A stretch of DNA of 33,442 nt from NCBI GenBank assembly GCA_949288585.1, contig CASEKR010000049.1, positions 1 to 33,442 on the forward strand, given 5' to 3'. Below are positions 16,227-24,863 of this stretch, piece by piece. The notes below the pieces were generated by a model that saw only the letters and a list, made by a program, of their open reading frames with translations, was not told the DNA's origin and ran no database searches. The DNA comes from an uncultured Bacteroides sp. (GTDB lineage Bacteria; Bacteroidota; Bacteroidia; Bacteroidales; Bacteroidaceae). How positions within the stretch are numbered: position 1 is the stretch's first letter; each line of letters starts with the position of its first letter. Both the position numbers and the translations under genes were made by a program.

Positions 16227-16256
16227 ATGGACGGCTTTTGGCGGCCGTCCATTTTT
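16227..16256 (+). terminator. Terminator after the DUF2795 gene
   Basis: ATGGACGGC (16227-16235) pairs with GCCGTCCAT (16244-16252), followed by TTTT. It ends just before an in-frame ATG at 16258 and argues for the downstream GNAT start at 16270. Confidence 0.85.
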
Positions 16257-16269
16257 CATGCTTACCGAT

Positions 16270-16761
16270 ATGATACAAATCAGAAAATCCACTTTGGAAG
16301 ACTTGCCTGTGCTGATGGATCTTTATGAGCATGGGCGGCGAATCATGCGCGACAGCGGTAATTTGAGGCAATGGACGGGAGGATACCCATCTGCGGAGTT
16401 GGTGACGGACGACATTCGCAAGGGGAATAGCTACTTGTGCGTGGAGGAAGGGGGACGTGCCGTGGGCACTTTTGCGTTCATTCCCGGGGCAGACCCTACG
16501 TACGCCCGTATTTACGGGGGGCAGTGGATAGACGACGTGCGGCCTTATGCCACCATTCACAGGCTGGCTGGCCGCGAGGATGTGCGGGGCGTGTCGGCCG
16601 CTTGCATAGACTGGTGCTACGCGCAGGTGCCAAACCTTCGTGCTGACACGCACCGCGACAACCGTATCCTGCAACACATCCTCCAGAAGCATGGCTTCCG
16701 CTATTGCGGCATCATTTATTTGATGAACGGGGACGAGCGTCTGGCATATCAGAAGTTGTAG
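16270..16761 (+). CDS. GNAT-family N-acetyltransferase
   Basis: This 163-residue protein begins MIQIRKSTLEDLPVLMDLYEHGRRIM, the usual GNAT first strand and helices. It continues with a central strand region (GTFAFIPGADPTYARI), the region AGREDVRGVSAACIDWCYAQ at the acetyl-CoA site, and DTHRDNRILQHILQKHGFRYCGIIYL, a typical fourth GNAT motif. The acceptor is unknown. I prefer the ATG at 16270; the ATG at 16258 lies at the end of the preceding terminator. Its 3' end overlaps the convergent helicase gene by 50 bp. How it is transcribed is unclear, as no promoter box is obvious between the terminator and the start. Confidence 0.85.
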   Translation: MIQIRKSTLEDLPVLMDLYEHGRRIMRDSGNLRQWTGGYPSAELVTDDIRKGNSYLCVEEGGRAVGTFAFIPGADPTYARIYGGQWIDDVRPYATIHRLAGREDVRGVSAACIDWCYAQVPNLRADTHRDNRILQHILQKHGFRYCGIIYLMNGDERLAYQKL

Positions 16762-19219
16762 GGAGGGTGGATGCCTGCCGGACGCCGTATTTGTTTTTCA
16801 GTTCGTCTACGCCCATGCCCGTGAAGTAGTCTTCCACAAAGTTCCACCGCTGCGTGTCGTCCAGCCAGTCTGTGCCGAAAAACAGGGAGAACAGTTCGAT
16901 TTGTTCTTGGAAAATCTGCTCGTTGGTGTCCAGGATGCGGTTGCGGTAGTCGTCCGAGGCGGCTAACCTTTGCAGGGTGTCCGGGTCGTTGAAGCGGACG
17001 AGTACGCAGGGTGTTCCGCCGCCTTCGACGCTGAACGACAGGCAGCTCAGCATTGACAGGAGGTTGAGTAGCGTGTTGAGGTCGGAGAAGGGCGTGCAGT
17101 AGAACGTCAGCCGTTCGCCCTTGGTACCCGTGATGCGTTGCGCACACAGTTTCTGATAGCGGCTGAGCAGGAGGTCGAAGCCGCGTGTGACGGTGAATAG
17201 CAATTCGTTGGATTCTTTTTTCTTTGCGCTGCTGATGTAGCTGACGCTGCGCCCCTCTTCTGTGCGGCTTTCCAGCAGCGAGCCGATGAAGCGCTTGGCC
17301 GAGCGTACGTCCATCCGGTGTTCGGCGAAGACGTCGCGCAGTTCTTCTTCTTCGAATTTTCCTTTGCTCTTGACGAGCGCCGTCTTCATCAGGTTAGTCA
17401 GGCTCTTGAACAAGGCGTCCAGCTTGCGGCGGATTTCGGCGGCGTCTTCTTTCAGCAAGACTTCGTGCTTGCCCACGGCTACGGCCCGCGAGCCTTCGCG
17501 CAGGGTGCCGTTGTTCAGCTTCTGTTTGAACTCTTTGTAGCCCAGTTCGGGGAATCCTTCCTCCCACAGTTTCTCCAGCCGTGCCAGGTAGACGCCCTCT
17601 TCGCCCTCCACGGGCGTGAGCCATTGGGCATATTGGCGGGCAAAGTCCGGCCCGGTCTTGTCCTGGATGTATCCTTCGGTCAGAAGGTTTCGGGGGCTGA
17701 TTTCCAGCAGGCGCTGGCCGTAGCGGTGGGCAATGTCGTCTTCCAGCCATAGGAGGGCGGTCTTCGTGAACTGGCCCAGTTCGGCCTCATATTCCAGTTT
17801 GTTCTTCGTGCGCGGCAGTTTCACCACAAACTCGAAATCGGAGAGCGACACGAGCATCTCCTGTTTCTGCCCCTTCATCCGGTAGACCTCGGCCAGCTTT
17901 TGGAGGATGAGCACCAACTGCTCTTGCGCGATGTTCCCCATTTGGTGGAGTCGCTTCATGTAGTAGAAGTCGCGTTCGTGGAAGTCCGTGGCCGCTATGC
18001 CGAGTATGTCCGCGTCGCGAGCCGCTCGGCCAATCTCCTGTATGTAGTCGACGAACGTACTGGAGGGCGCCACGTGGTAAACGCGGTCGATGTCGCTGAT
18101 GTCCACTCCCATGCCGAAGGCTTTCGTGGCTACGATAAGGCGTTTCTCGCCGTTCTTGAAGGCTTGCACGATTTCTGCCTTCTGCTCTTTTTCTTTCTTG
18201 CCGTAATACGACGCCACCAAGTGCCAGTTCTGCGCCCGCACCCACGACTTAATGCGCATGTCGATGCCTCCGGCGAAAGGATAGTAGAGCAGGGTCTTAT
18301 GTTTGTCCAAGTAGCCTTCAATCCGCGCGGAGATGACCCGCTGCTTGGCCTTGTCGTACGTCTCGCCTTCTTCTATGGTCATTTGCCGGATGTCGAAGTC
18401 GATGTTGCGGCGGCGTACTGTACCGATGTAGGCCACGCACGGTTCCATCTGCAACGAACGGATGGTTTCGAATACCATGTCATTCTCTCTCCGTGGGTTC
18501 CACACCGCCGTGGCTGTCAGCGCGAAGAGCGGGAAGGCATAACCCAGCGTCTCTTTTAGCCCTTGCAGGTAGCGTCCGAGAAACCAGTAATCGACGCGGA
18601 ACTCCTTGCCCCACGTCGTCACCGTGTGCGCCTCGTCTACCACGACCAGCCCGATGCGCCGGTTGCCCGTGAAGTGGCGGATGTCGTAGGACAGCAGCAA
18701 TTCCGGCGAGAGGTAGAACAGGTCGATTTCTCCTTCGCGCACCTGTCGGTAGACTTCGGCTTTTTGTTCCGGCGAAAGGTCGGACGAGGCGTAGCCTACG
18801 CGCGTGTAGCCCGTCTCTTGCAGGCTTTCCACCTGGTCGACGATGAGGGCTTTCAGCGGTGATACCACTAACGTGAGTACGCTGTGCTCACGGCCCAGCC
18901 AGATGGCAGGTAGTTGGAACAGCAGCGACTTGCCCGAGCCAGTCGGTGCAGTCAGCAGGATGTTGTCCGCCTTCGTGTCTCCTTGCAGAGCCTTTTCGGC
19001 CTCTCGCAGGACGTGTTCTATCAGTTGTCCTTGTGAGATGTTGATTGTTTCTTTTCCCTGGAAGAGGTCGTTGTAGATTTCCAGGTTGCGGAAGTCATCG
19101 TATCCATATATCTCTTGCAGCAATGTTTTGGCCGATTCGCGGCAGGCCTCCGGCTGGTTGCGCTGTTTAAGCCGGGGCAACGGGCGTGCGGTATGCTCGT
19201 ATAGTTCTGTCATCATCAT
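16712..19219 (-). CDS. RecQ-like superfamily 2 DNA helicase with long C-terminal extension
   Basis: This 835-residue protein has an N-terminal region of about 85 residues, then SF2 helicase motifs: Walker A APTGSGKS (91-98), DEAH (195-198), ALTATA (233-238), KAFGMGVDISDIDRVYH and QEIGRAARD (motif VI). These are closest to RecQ-type 3'-5' DNA helicases. The last 400 residues lack a recognisable RQC or HRDC domain. The start MMMTEL has three tandem ATGs; any could be used. It has no operon partner, being convergent with the GNAT gene and divergent from the acyl-CoA synthetase gene. A role in repair or defence is possible. The absence of partner genes gives no support for a specific defence system. 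Confidence 0.82.
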   Translation of the reverse strand: MMMTELYEHTARPLPRLKQRNQPEACRESAKTLLQEIYGYDDFRNLEIYNDLFQGKETINISQGQLIEHVLREAEKALQGDTKADNILLTAPTGSGKSLLFQLPAIWLGREHSVLTLVVSPLKALIVDQVESLQETGYTRVGYASSDLSPEQKAEVYRQVREGEIDLFYLSPELLLSYDIRHFTGNRRIGLVVVDEAHTVTTWGKEFRVDYWFLGRYLQGLKETLGYAFPLFALTATAVWNPRRENDMVFETIRSLQMEPCVAYIGTVRRRNIDFDIRQMTIEEGETYDKAKQRVISARIEGYLDKHKTLLYYPFAGGIDMRIKSWVRAQNWHLVASYYGKKEKEQKAEIVQAFKNGEKRLIVATKAFGMGVDISDIDRVYHVAPSSTFVDYIQEIGRAARDADILGIAATDFHERDFYYMKRLHQMGNIAQEQLVLILQKLAEVYRMKGQKQEMLVSLSDFEFVVKLPRTKNKLEYEAELGQFTKTALLWLEDDIAHRYGQRLLEISPRNLLTEGYIQDKTGPDFARQYAQWLTPVEGEEGVYLARLEKLWEEGFPELGYKEFKQKLNNGTLREGSRAVAVGKHEVLLKEDAAEIRRKLDALFKSLTNLMKTALVKSKGKFEEEELRDVFAEHRMDVRSAKRFIGSLLESRTEEGRSVSYISSAKKKESNELLFTVTRGFDLLLSRYQKLCAQRITGTKGERLTFYCTPFSDLNTLLNLLSMLSCLSFSVEGGGTPCVLVRFNDPDTLQRLAASDDYRNRILDTNEQIFQEQIELFSLFFGTDWLDDTQRWNFVEDYFTGMGVDELKNKYGVRQASTLPTTSDMPDARPRSSNK

Positions 19220-19337
19220 TATGATAAGTGTGGTTTGAAAGCGAATATGGGCGGCATGTTCCGGCTTAGGCAGCCGGTGCTCGTCCGAATCGGGTGTAAA
19301 TGTACGGGAAAAAAAGAGAACCGAAGGGGGCGGAAGT

Positions 19338-19368
19338 ATTGTTTTTCCTAAAAAAATGTATAACTTTG
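19338..19368 (+). promoter_or_regulatory. Promoter for the acyl-CoA synthetase gene
   Basis: ATTG (19338-19341) and TAACTTTG (19361-19368) are 19 bp apart. The ATG follows at 19396. Confidence 0.6.
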
Positions 19369-19395
19369 TGACGTCTTACTATAAAACACATCATC

Positions 19396-21228
19396 ATGGC
19401 TCAACAGGAAATGGCAGTACTGGTGCGGCAGCAAGCGGCCAAGTATGGCGAACGAACGGCACTGAAATACAGGGATTATGACACGGGTACGTGGAAGTCC
19501 ATCTCGTGGAACGTTTTCGACCGGACGGTACGCACGGCGGCCAATGCGCTCGCAGAACTCGGGGTGGGAGAGAAGGAGAACATCGGTATCTTCTCGCAGA
19601 ACAAGCCGGAATGCCTCATGGTGGACTTTGCGGCCTTCGCCAACCGCGCGGTCACCATCCCGCTCTATGCCACCAGCTCGCCCTTGCAGGTGCAGTACAT
19701 TGTCAACGATGCAGCCATCCGCTACCTCTTCGTGGGTGAACAGTTCCAATATGACGTAGCTTTCTCGGTGTTCGGCTATTGCGAGTCGCTGCTCCAGATG
19801 ATTATCTTCGACCGTTCGGTGCGCCGTGACCCGCGCGACCAGGCGTCGGTCTACTGGGACGAGTTCTTGGCCTTGGGCGAAGGCTGCCAGCACCAGGAGG
19901 AGATATATGCGCGCACGGCCCGAGGCGACGAGCATGACCTGTTGAACATCCTCTACACTTCCGGCACCACCGGCGAACCGAAAGGCGTGATGTTGCGCCA
20001 CAGCAACTACGACGAAATCTTCCGCACGCACGACACGTTGCTTAGTATCCTGACCGACCGCGACGTGTCGCTCAACTTCCTGCCGCTGACGCACATCTTC
20101 GAGAAGGCGTGGACCTACTTCTGCCTGCGCCGGGGCGTCTTGGTCTGCGTCAACTTACGGCCGGCCGACGTGCAGCAGTCGCTCCGCGAGGTGAGACCTA
20201 CGGTAATGTGCAGCGTCCCTCGTTTTTGGGAAAAAGTCTACCAAGGCGTACAGGAACGTATCGCCCAGGAAAGTCCTCTGCGCCGTGCGCTGATGCAGGA
20301 CGCCTTGCGGGTGGGCGAGCAGCACAACCTGGATTACGTGAACGAGGGGCGGACGCCGCCTTTGATGTTGAGACTGAAATACAAGTTTTACGAGAAGACC
20401 GTCTACGCCCTGCTGAAGAAGACCGTGGGGCTGGAGAATGGGCATTTCTTTCCGACGGCCGGCGCCGCCGTGTCCGATGAAATCTGCCGCTTCGCACATT
20501 CCGTAGGTCTGAACATGATGGTGGGGTACGGGCTGACCGAATCGACGGCCACCGTCTCGCTCTTCCCCATTACGGGCTTCCGCATCGGCTCCGTAGGCCG
20601 TGTCATTCCGGGACTGGAGGTCAGGATTGCCGACAACCAGGAAATCTTGTTGCGTGGACGGAGCATCACCGACGGATATTACAAGAAACCCGTCTCTACC
20701 GCCGAGGCTTTCGAACCGGACGGCTGGTTTCATACAGGCGACGCGGGCTACCTGCGCGACGGCTTCCTCTACCTGACCGGACGCATCAAGGAACTCTTCA
20801 AAACTTCGAACGGTAAGTACATCTCTCCCCAAGCCCTCGAAACACGCCTGGCTATTGACCGTTATATCGATCAGATTGCCATCATTGCCGACCAGCGTAA
20901 GTTTGTTTCCGCGTTGATTGTTCCCGTTTACGAGTATGTCAAGGAGTACGCCGCGCGCAAGGGTATCCCCTACGGCTCGCTGGACGAGTTGCTGCGCCAT
21001 CCCAAAATCATCGCCCTTTTCCAGGCGCGCATAGCCACCCTGCAGCAGCAGTTCGCCCATTACGAACAGGTGAAGCGTTTCACGCTCTTGCCTCGGCCTT
21101 TCAGCATGGAGCAGGGCGAACTGACCAACACACTGAAGCTGCGCCGCGCGGTTGTTAGCGAACACTTCCGCGATGTCATCGACAAGATGTATGCCGATGC
21201 CGAGCAACACGCGCAGGGTGCCTCCTGA
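19396..21228 (+). CDS. Long-chain fatty acid--CoA ligase (AMP-forming)
   Basis: This 610-residue ANL-superfamily enzyme activates a fatty acid with ATP and CoA to acyl-CoA via acyl-AMP. The phosphate-binding loop is YTSGTTGEPKG (187-197). Other motifs are GYGLTEST in the middle, GWFHTGDAGYL and GRIKELFKTSNGKYISP, which carries the hinge. The lysine expected near the C-terminus is probably in GELTNTLKLRR. It matches the Bacteroidetes FadD/long-chain synthetase group in length. It has its own promoter and a symmetric terminator at 21244-21279, so it is monocistronic. The exact chain-length preference cannot be read. Confidence 0.92.
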   Translation: MAQQEMAVLVRQQAAKYGERTALKYRDYDTGTWKSISWNVFDRTVRTAANALAELGVGEKENIGIFSQNKPECLMVDFAAFANRAVTIPLYATSSPLQVQYIVNDAAIRYLFVGEQFQYDVAFSVFGYCESLLQMIIFDRSVRRDPRDQASVYWDEFLALGEGCQHQEEIYARTARGDEHDLLNILYTSGTTGEPKGVMLRHSNYDEIFRTHDTLLSILTDRDVSLNFLPLTHIFEKAWTYFCLRRGVLVCVNLRPADVQQSLREVRPTVMCSVPRFWEKVYQGVQERIAQESPLRRALMQDALRVGEQHNLDYVNEGRTPPLMLRLKYKFYEKTVYALLKKTVGLENGHFFPTAGAAVSDEICRFAHSVGLNMMVGYGLTESTATVSLFPITGFRIGSVGRVIPGLEVRIADNQEILLRGRSITDGYYKKPVSTAEAFEPDGWFHTGDAGYLRDGFLYLTGRIKELFKTSNGKYISPQALETRLAIDRYIDQIAIIADQRKFVSALIVPVYEYVKEYAARKGIPYGSLDELLRHPKIIALFQARIATLQQQFAHYEQVKRFTLLPRPFSMEQGELTNTLKLRRAVVSEHFRDVIDKMYADAEQHAQGAS

Positions 21229-21243
21229 ACTTGTGGCGGGCAC

Positions 21244-21279
21244 AAAAAAAGAGGAATCCTCGAGGATTCCTCTTTTTTT
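21244..21279. terminator. Bidirectional terminator between acyl-CoA synthetase and rpsO
   Basis: A7-GAGGAATCC-TCGA-GGATTCCTC-T7 is perfectly symmetric, giving a T tract on both strands. It serves the convergent acyl-CoA synthetase (plus) and rpsO (minus) genes. Confidence 0.92.
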
Positions 21280-21299
21280 GTCTTGTGCCTGCAAGCCGA

Positions 21300-21545
21300 T
21301 TACTTGCGCAAGCCCAGCTCTTTCACGATGGCGCGGTAACGCTCGATGTCGCGGTCCTTCAGGTAGTCCAGCAGGGCGCGGCGTTTGCCTACCAACATGG
21401 TCAGTGCTCTTTCAGTGCTATAATCTTTTCTGTTGAGCTTCATGTGCTCAGTCAGACGGGCAATACGGTAGGAAAACAAAGCAATCTGGGACTCAGCGGA
21501 ACCAGTATCAGTGTTAGACTTTCCGTACTTGCTGAAGATTTCTAG
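21300..21545 (-). CDS. rpsO: 30S ribosomal protein S15, start codon and first ~9 residues missing
   Basis: The minus strand encodes 81 residues ending YRAIVKELGLRK, with EIFSKYGKSNTDTGSAESQ at the front and HMKLNRKDYSTERALTMLVG in the middle. This is S15, which binds the 16S rRNA central domain early in 30S assembly. Bacteroidales S15 normally begins MYLDAAKKQEIF and is 89 residues long. Here the codon before GAA is CTA, preceded by an in-frame TAA, and no ATG, GTG or TTG is available before the middle of the protein. A -7 box (TACCTTTG, 21568-21575) lies just upstream. This could be a small deletion, an assembly or consensus error, or non-standard initiation. The rest of the frame is intact. 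Confidence 0.85.
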   Translation of the reverse strand, partial: LEIFSKYGKSNTDTGSAESQIALFSYRIARLTEHMKLNRKDYSTERALTMLVGKRRALLDYLKDRDIERYRAIVKELGLRK

Positions 21546-21567
21546 TTAATAAGTCTCTTACGGGGCG

Positions 21568-21598
21568 CAAAGGTACGCATTATCTTTCAGACTGCAAT
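21568..21598 (-). promoter_or_regulatory. Promoter for rpsO
   Basis: The minus strand reads ATTG (21598-21595), then 19 bp, then TACCTTTG (21575-21568). Transcription would begin near 21561, leaving about 20 nt before the first S15-like codons. Confidence 0.65.
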
Positions 21599-21657
21599 GT
21601 TTTGGCGGAATATTTTCGTAATTCTCCGGTTGCCGGAGAAGAAAAAGGCCTTTTCCT

Positions 21658-21689
21658 TTTGTCCGGCAGCTTTAAAAGGGCTACTTTTG
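21658..21689 (+). promoter_or_regulatory. Promoter for the M50-like gene
   Basis: TTTG (21658-21661) and TACTTTTG (21682-21689) are spaced by 20 bp, a full match to the Bacteroidetes consensus. It excludes the longer reading frame that opens at 21597. Confidence 0.7.
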
Positions 21690-21716
21690 CGCCATTCTAT
21701 TATATGTTTGACAGTT

Positions 21717-22877
21717 ATGAAAAAATTTCTGAAACAACTTGGCGGCTTCCTCGTCGGCTCGCTCATCGGCGCGGGGCTGGTGGTGGCGAACATCGCCCTG
21801 TTCGGTGATATGTCCTTGGCCGAGTTCGGGCGCAGGTTGGATGAGTTGGGCGTGGGTCGGATGGTGGGCTATGGTCTGCTGGGCGGCCTGCTGGCCACCT
21901 TGGCGTTTTCTTTGCATATCGTTTTGCACGAGGGCGGGCACCTGCTTTGCGGCCTGCTGTCGGGCTACCGCTTTCTCTCCTTCCGCGTCTTTAGCCTGAC
22001 TGTTGTCCGGCAGGACGGACATCTTTGCCTGAAACGCTACAAGCTGGCGGGCACGGGCGGCCAATGTCTCCTGGCTCCTCCGGGCAGCCCCAACCGTCCT
22101 TTCCCCTACTTCTGGTACTATGCGGGTGGCGTCGCTATGAACTTGCTGGTGACCCTCGTTGCCTTCTGTCTCTGGCTCGTGGCCGACGGATGGCCCGTCT
22201 GGCTCCGCATCTTCCTGTTACTCCTCTGGATGGTCGGCTTGTTCTTGGCCGCGCTCAACGGCATCCCCGCGAAGATGGGCGGCCTGTGCAACGACGCCTA
22301 CAACATCCGCCGCCTCCGCCGCCACCCTGCCGATGCGCGCTACCTGTGGATACAACTCTCCGCTGCTGCCCTCATCCAAACGGGCACGCGCCCCAAGGAC
22401 CTGCCGGACGAATGGTTCGCCCCTTCCGATACACCCGTCGATTATTCGGACCTCTTGCAGGTGTTCATGCCCTTGATGCAGGTCTCCCGCCTACAGGACG
22501 AAGAGCGTTGGGATGAGGCATACGCCCTCTTGGAAGACGTCTATGCCCATCGCGACCGCCTGCTGGGTCTGCTCTGCCTGGAGACCGAGGCCGAATTGGT
22601 CTTCACTGCCCTTGTTCTGGGACAGGTGGAGCGCGCCCGTTCCCTCTGGACGGACGCTGTGAAGAACTACGTCGTCCGCCACAGCCGCGTGAGCAGCGCG
22701 AAACAGCGCGTCCTCTTTGCTGTCTCCCTCTGGCTGGAAGGAGACAAGGCCAAGGCGAAGACTATCTTCCTCGACGTGCGCCGTCGGCAAAATGATTACC
22801 TCATGCAGGGCGAAGCGCGCATGGATCTCGCGCTGATGGAGGCTCTGGCAGAAAAATGTAGGATTTTTGACGAATAA
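21717..22877 (+). CDS. M50/site-2-protease-like membrane protein
   Basis: This 386-residue protein has membrane helices near 10-29, 50-70 (ending at HEGGH), 140-160 and 165-185. HEGGH (71-75) in HIVLHEGGHLLCGLLSGY fits the zinc motif HExxH of M50 proteases. A possible third ligand is an Asp in NGIPAKMGGLCNDAYNI. The last 150 residues are soluble and helical (RLQDEERWDEAYALLEDVYAHRDRLL), resembling TPR-like repeats. Such proteases act within membranes, but a substrate is not known here. Start 21717 is set by the promoter at 21658-21689. It lies upstream of typA, which has its own promoter box. Confidence 0.78.
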   Translation: MKKFLKQLGGFLVGSLIGAGLVVANIALFGDMSLAEFGRRLDELGVGRMVGYGLLGGLLATLAFSLHIVLHEGGHLLCGLLSGYRFLSFRVFSLTVVRQDGHLCLKRYKLAGTGGQCLLAPPGSPNRPFPYFWYYAGGVAMNLLVTLVAFCLWLVADGWPVWLRIFLLLLWMVGLFLAALNGIPAKMGGLCNDAYNIRRLRRHPADARYLWIQLSAAALIQTGTRPKDLPDEWFAPSDTPVDYSDLLQVFMPLMQVSRLQDEERWDEAYALLEDVYAHRDRLLGLLCLETEAELVFTALVLGQVERARSLWTDAVKNYVVRHSRVSSAKQRVLFAVSLWLEGDKAKAKTIFLDVRRRQNDYLMQGEARMDLALMEALAEKCRIFDE

Positions 22878-22881
22878 CCCG

Positions 22882-22889
22882 TATCTTTG
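22882..22889 (+). promoter_or_regulatory. -7 box for typA
   Basis: TATCTTTG lies 24 bp upstream of the typA ATG at 22914 and just after the stop of the M50-like gene. The reading frame also opens at an overlapping TTG (22887), which this box rules out. Confidence 0.6.
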
Positions 22890-22913
22890 CGCCCGGAAAC
22901 AATAGGTATAGTA

Positions 22914-24719
22914 ATGCAGAACATCAGAAACATTGCCATCATCGCCCACGTGGACCATGGCAAGACGACGCTTGTAGATAAGATGCTCTTGGCCGGACAC
23001 TTGTTCCGCGACAACCAGAGCACAGGTGAACTAATGCTGGATAACAACGATCTGGAGCGCGAACGAGGCATCACCATCCTCTCGAAGAACGTATCCATCA
23101 CGTACAAAGGAACCAAGATAAACATCATCGATACGCCGGGACACAGCGACTTCGGCGGCGAGGTGGAGCGCGTGCTGAACATGGCCGACGGCTGCCTCTT
23201 GCTGGTCGACGCCTTCGAGGGACCGATGCCGCAGACGCGCTTCGTGCTGCAAAAGGCCTTGCAAATCGGGCTGAAGCCTATCGTGGTGGTGAACAAGGTG
23301 GACAAGCCGAACTGCCGCCCAGAGGAGGTCTACGAGATGGTGTTCGACCTGATGTTCAGTCTCAATGCTACCGAAGAACAACTGGACTTCCCCGTCATCT
23401 ACGGCTCGGCCAAGAACAACTGGATGAGTACCGACTGGCAGAAGCCGACGGACAACATTACTCCCCTGCTGGACTGTATCCTGGAGAATATCCCCGCCCC
23501 GCAACAACTGGAAGGAACGCCGCAAATGCTGGTGACCTCGCTTGATTACTCGTCCTACACGGGCCGCATCGCCGTGGGGCGCGTGCATCGGGGGACGTTG
23601 CGCGAGGGCATGAACGTTTCCTTGGCCAAGCGCGACGGTTCTATCTTGAAGACGAAAATCAAGGAACTGCATACCTTCGAGGGCATGGGGCGCAAGCGCG
23701 TGCCGGAAGTCTCGTCGGGCGACATCTGCGCGTTGGTGGGCATCGAAGGCTTTGAAATTGGCGACACTGTGTGCGACTACGACAATCCAGAGCCGCTGCC
23801 TCCCATCGCCATTGACGAGCCGACCATGAGCATGCTGTTCACCATCAACGACTCTCCTTTCTTCGGCCGCGAGGGCAAGTACGTCACCTCGCGCCACATC
23901 CAAGATCGTTTGACGAAGGAACTCGACAAGAACCTGGCCCTGCGCGTCCGCAAGAGCGAGGAAGACGGCAAATGGATTGTCTCCGGGCGCGGCGTCTTGC
24001 ACCTCTCCGTCCTCATCGAGACCATGCGCCGCGAGGGCTACGAGTTGCAGGTGGGGCAGCCGCAGGTTATCTTCAAGGACATCGACGGCGTGCGCTGCGA
24101 GCCGGTGGAAGAGCTGACTATCAACGTGCCCGAGGAATATGCGAGCAAGATTATCGACATGGTGACGCGCCGCAAGGGCGAGATGCAGAAGATGGAGGCC
24201 GCCGGTGGGGACCGCGTCAACTTGGAGTTCGACATGCCGTCGCGCGGCATCATCGGCTTGCGCACCAACGTGCTGACCGCCAGCGCAGGAGAAGCTATTA
24301 TGGCGCATCGCTTCAAGGAGTATCAGCCCTACAAGGGAGAGATAGAGCGGCGCACGAACGGTTCGATGATAGCGATGGAGGCCGGGACGGCTTTCGCCTA
24401 CGCCATTGACAAGCTGCAAGACCGTGGCCGCTTCTTCATCTTCCCGCAAGAGGAAGTCTATGCCGGCCAGGTGGTGGGCGAGCACAGCCACGAGAACGAC
24501 CTCGTGGTCAACGTCACCAAGTCGAAGAAGCTGACCAACATGCGCGCCAGCGGCTCCGACGAGAAGGCCCGTCTGATTCCCCCCGTCCAATTCTCGCTGG
24601 AAGAGGCGTTGGAATATATCAAGGGCGATGAATACGTCGAGGTGACGCCCAAGTCGATGCGCATGCGCAAGGTCATCCTGGACGAGAACGAGCGCAAGCG
24701 GGCGAACCGGAAAGACTGA
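22914..24719 (+). CDS. typA: Ribosome-associated GTPase TypA/BipA
   Basis: This 601-residue translational GTPase resembles EF-G and LepA. It acts on the ribosome and supports 50S assembly and stress or low-temperature growth. G motifs are AHVDHGKTT (11-19), the switch region ERERGITI (48-55), DTPGHSD (73-79) and NKVD (127-130). Domain 2, the EF-G-like domain III and V, and the BipA-specific C-terminal domain follow, including RGIIGLRTNVLTASAGEAIMAHRF and the tail MRMRKVILDENERKRANRKD. The length equals that of standard TypA. The ATG at 22914 is chosen over an earlier TTG. A terminator lies about 80 bp downstream. Confidence 0.96.
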   Translation: MQNIRNIAIIAHVDHGKTTLVDKMLLAGHLFRDNQSTGELMLDNNDLERERGITILSKNVSITYKGTKINIIDTPGHSDFGGEVERVLNMADGCLLLVDAFEGPMPQTRFVLQKALQIGLKPIVVVNKVDKPNCRPEEVYEMVFDLMFSLNATEEQLDFPVIYGSAKNNWMSTDWQKPTDNITPLLDCILENIPAPQQLEGTPQMLVTSLDYSSYTGRIAVGRVHRGTLREGMNVSLAKRDGSILKTKIKELHTFEGMGRKRVPEVSSGDICALVGIEGFEIGDTVCDYDNPEPLPPIAIDEPTMSMLFTINDSPFFGREGKYVTSRHIQDRLTKELDKNLALRVRKSEEDGKWIVSGRGVLHLSVLIETMRREGYELQVGQPQVIFKDIDGVRCEPVEELTINVPEEYASKIIDMVTRRKGEMQKMEAAGGDRVNLEFDMPSRGIIGLRTNVLTASAGEAIMAHRFKEYQPYKGEIERRTNGSMIAMEAGTAFAYAIDKLQDRGRFFIFPQEEVYAGQVVGEHSHENDLVVNVTKSKKLTNMRASGSDEKARLIPPVQFSLEEALEYIKGDEYVEVTPKSMRMRKVILDENERKRANRKD

Positions 24720-24799
24720 CCTTTCTCTTTCTCCGATAATGACGGGCGCGGACAGCGCGGATTTCACGGACGGGCCGGATTCGGACGGACGGTGAAGAC

Positions 24800-24822
24800 G
24801 GCGCGGGCCGCGCCTGTTTTTT
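24800..24822 (+). terminator. Terminator after typA
   Basis: GGCGCG-GGC-CGCGCC (24800-24814) is followed by TGTTTTTT, a compact GC-rich hairpin with a T tract. Confidence 0.8.
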
Positions 24823-24863
24823 GTTCCCCTTCGTCCCCAAAATCCGCCCGTCCGTCGATTCCG

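Noticed and set aside
16258-16269. ATG at 16258 as the GNAT start
   Set aside because: It overlaps the end of the terminator T tract of the preceding gene. The ATG at 16270 begins the conserved GNAT strand.
16712-19219. Helicase as part of a phage-defence system such as Dpd or DISARM
   Set aside because: No partner gene of any known defence system is adjacent; the flanking genes are metabolic.
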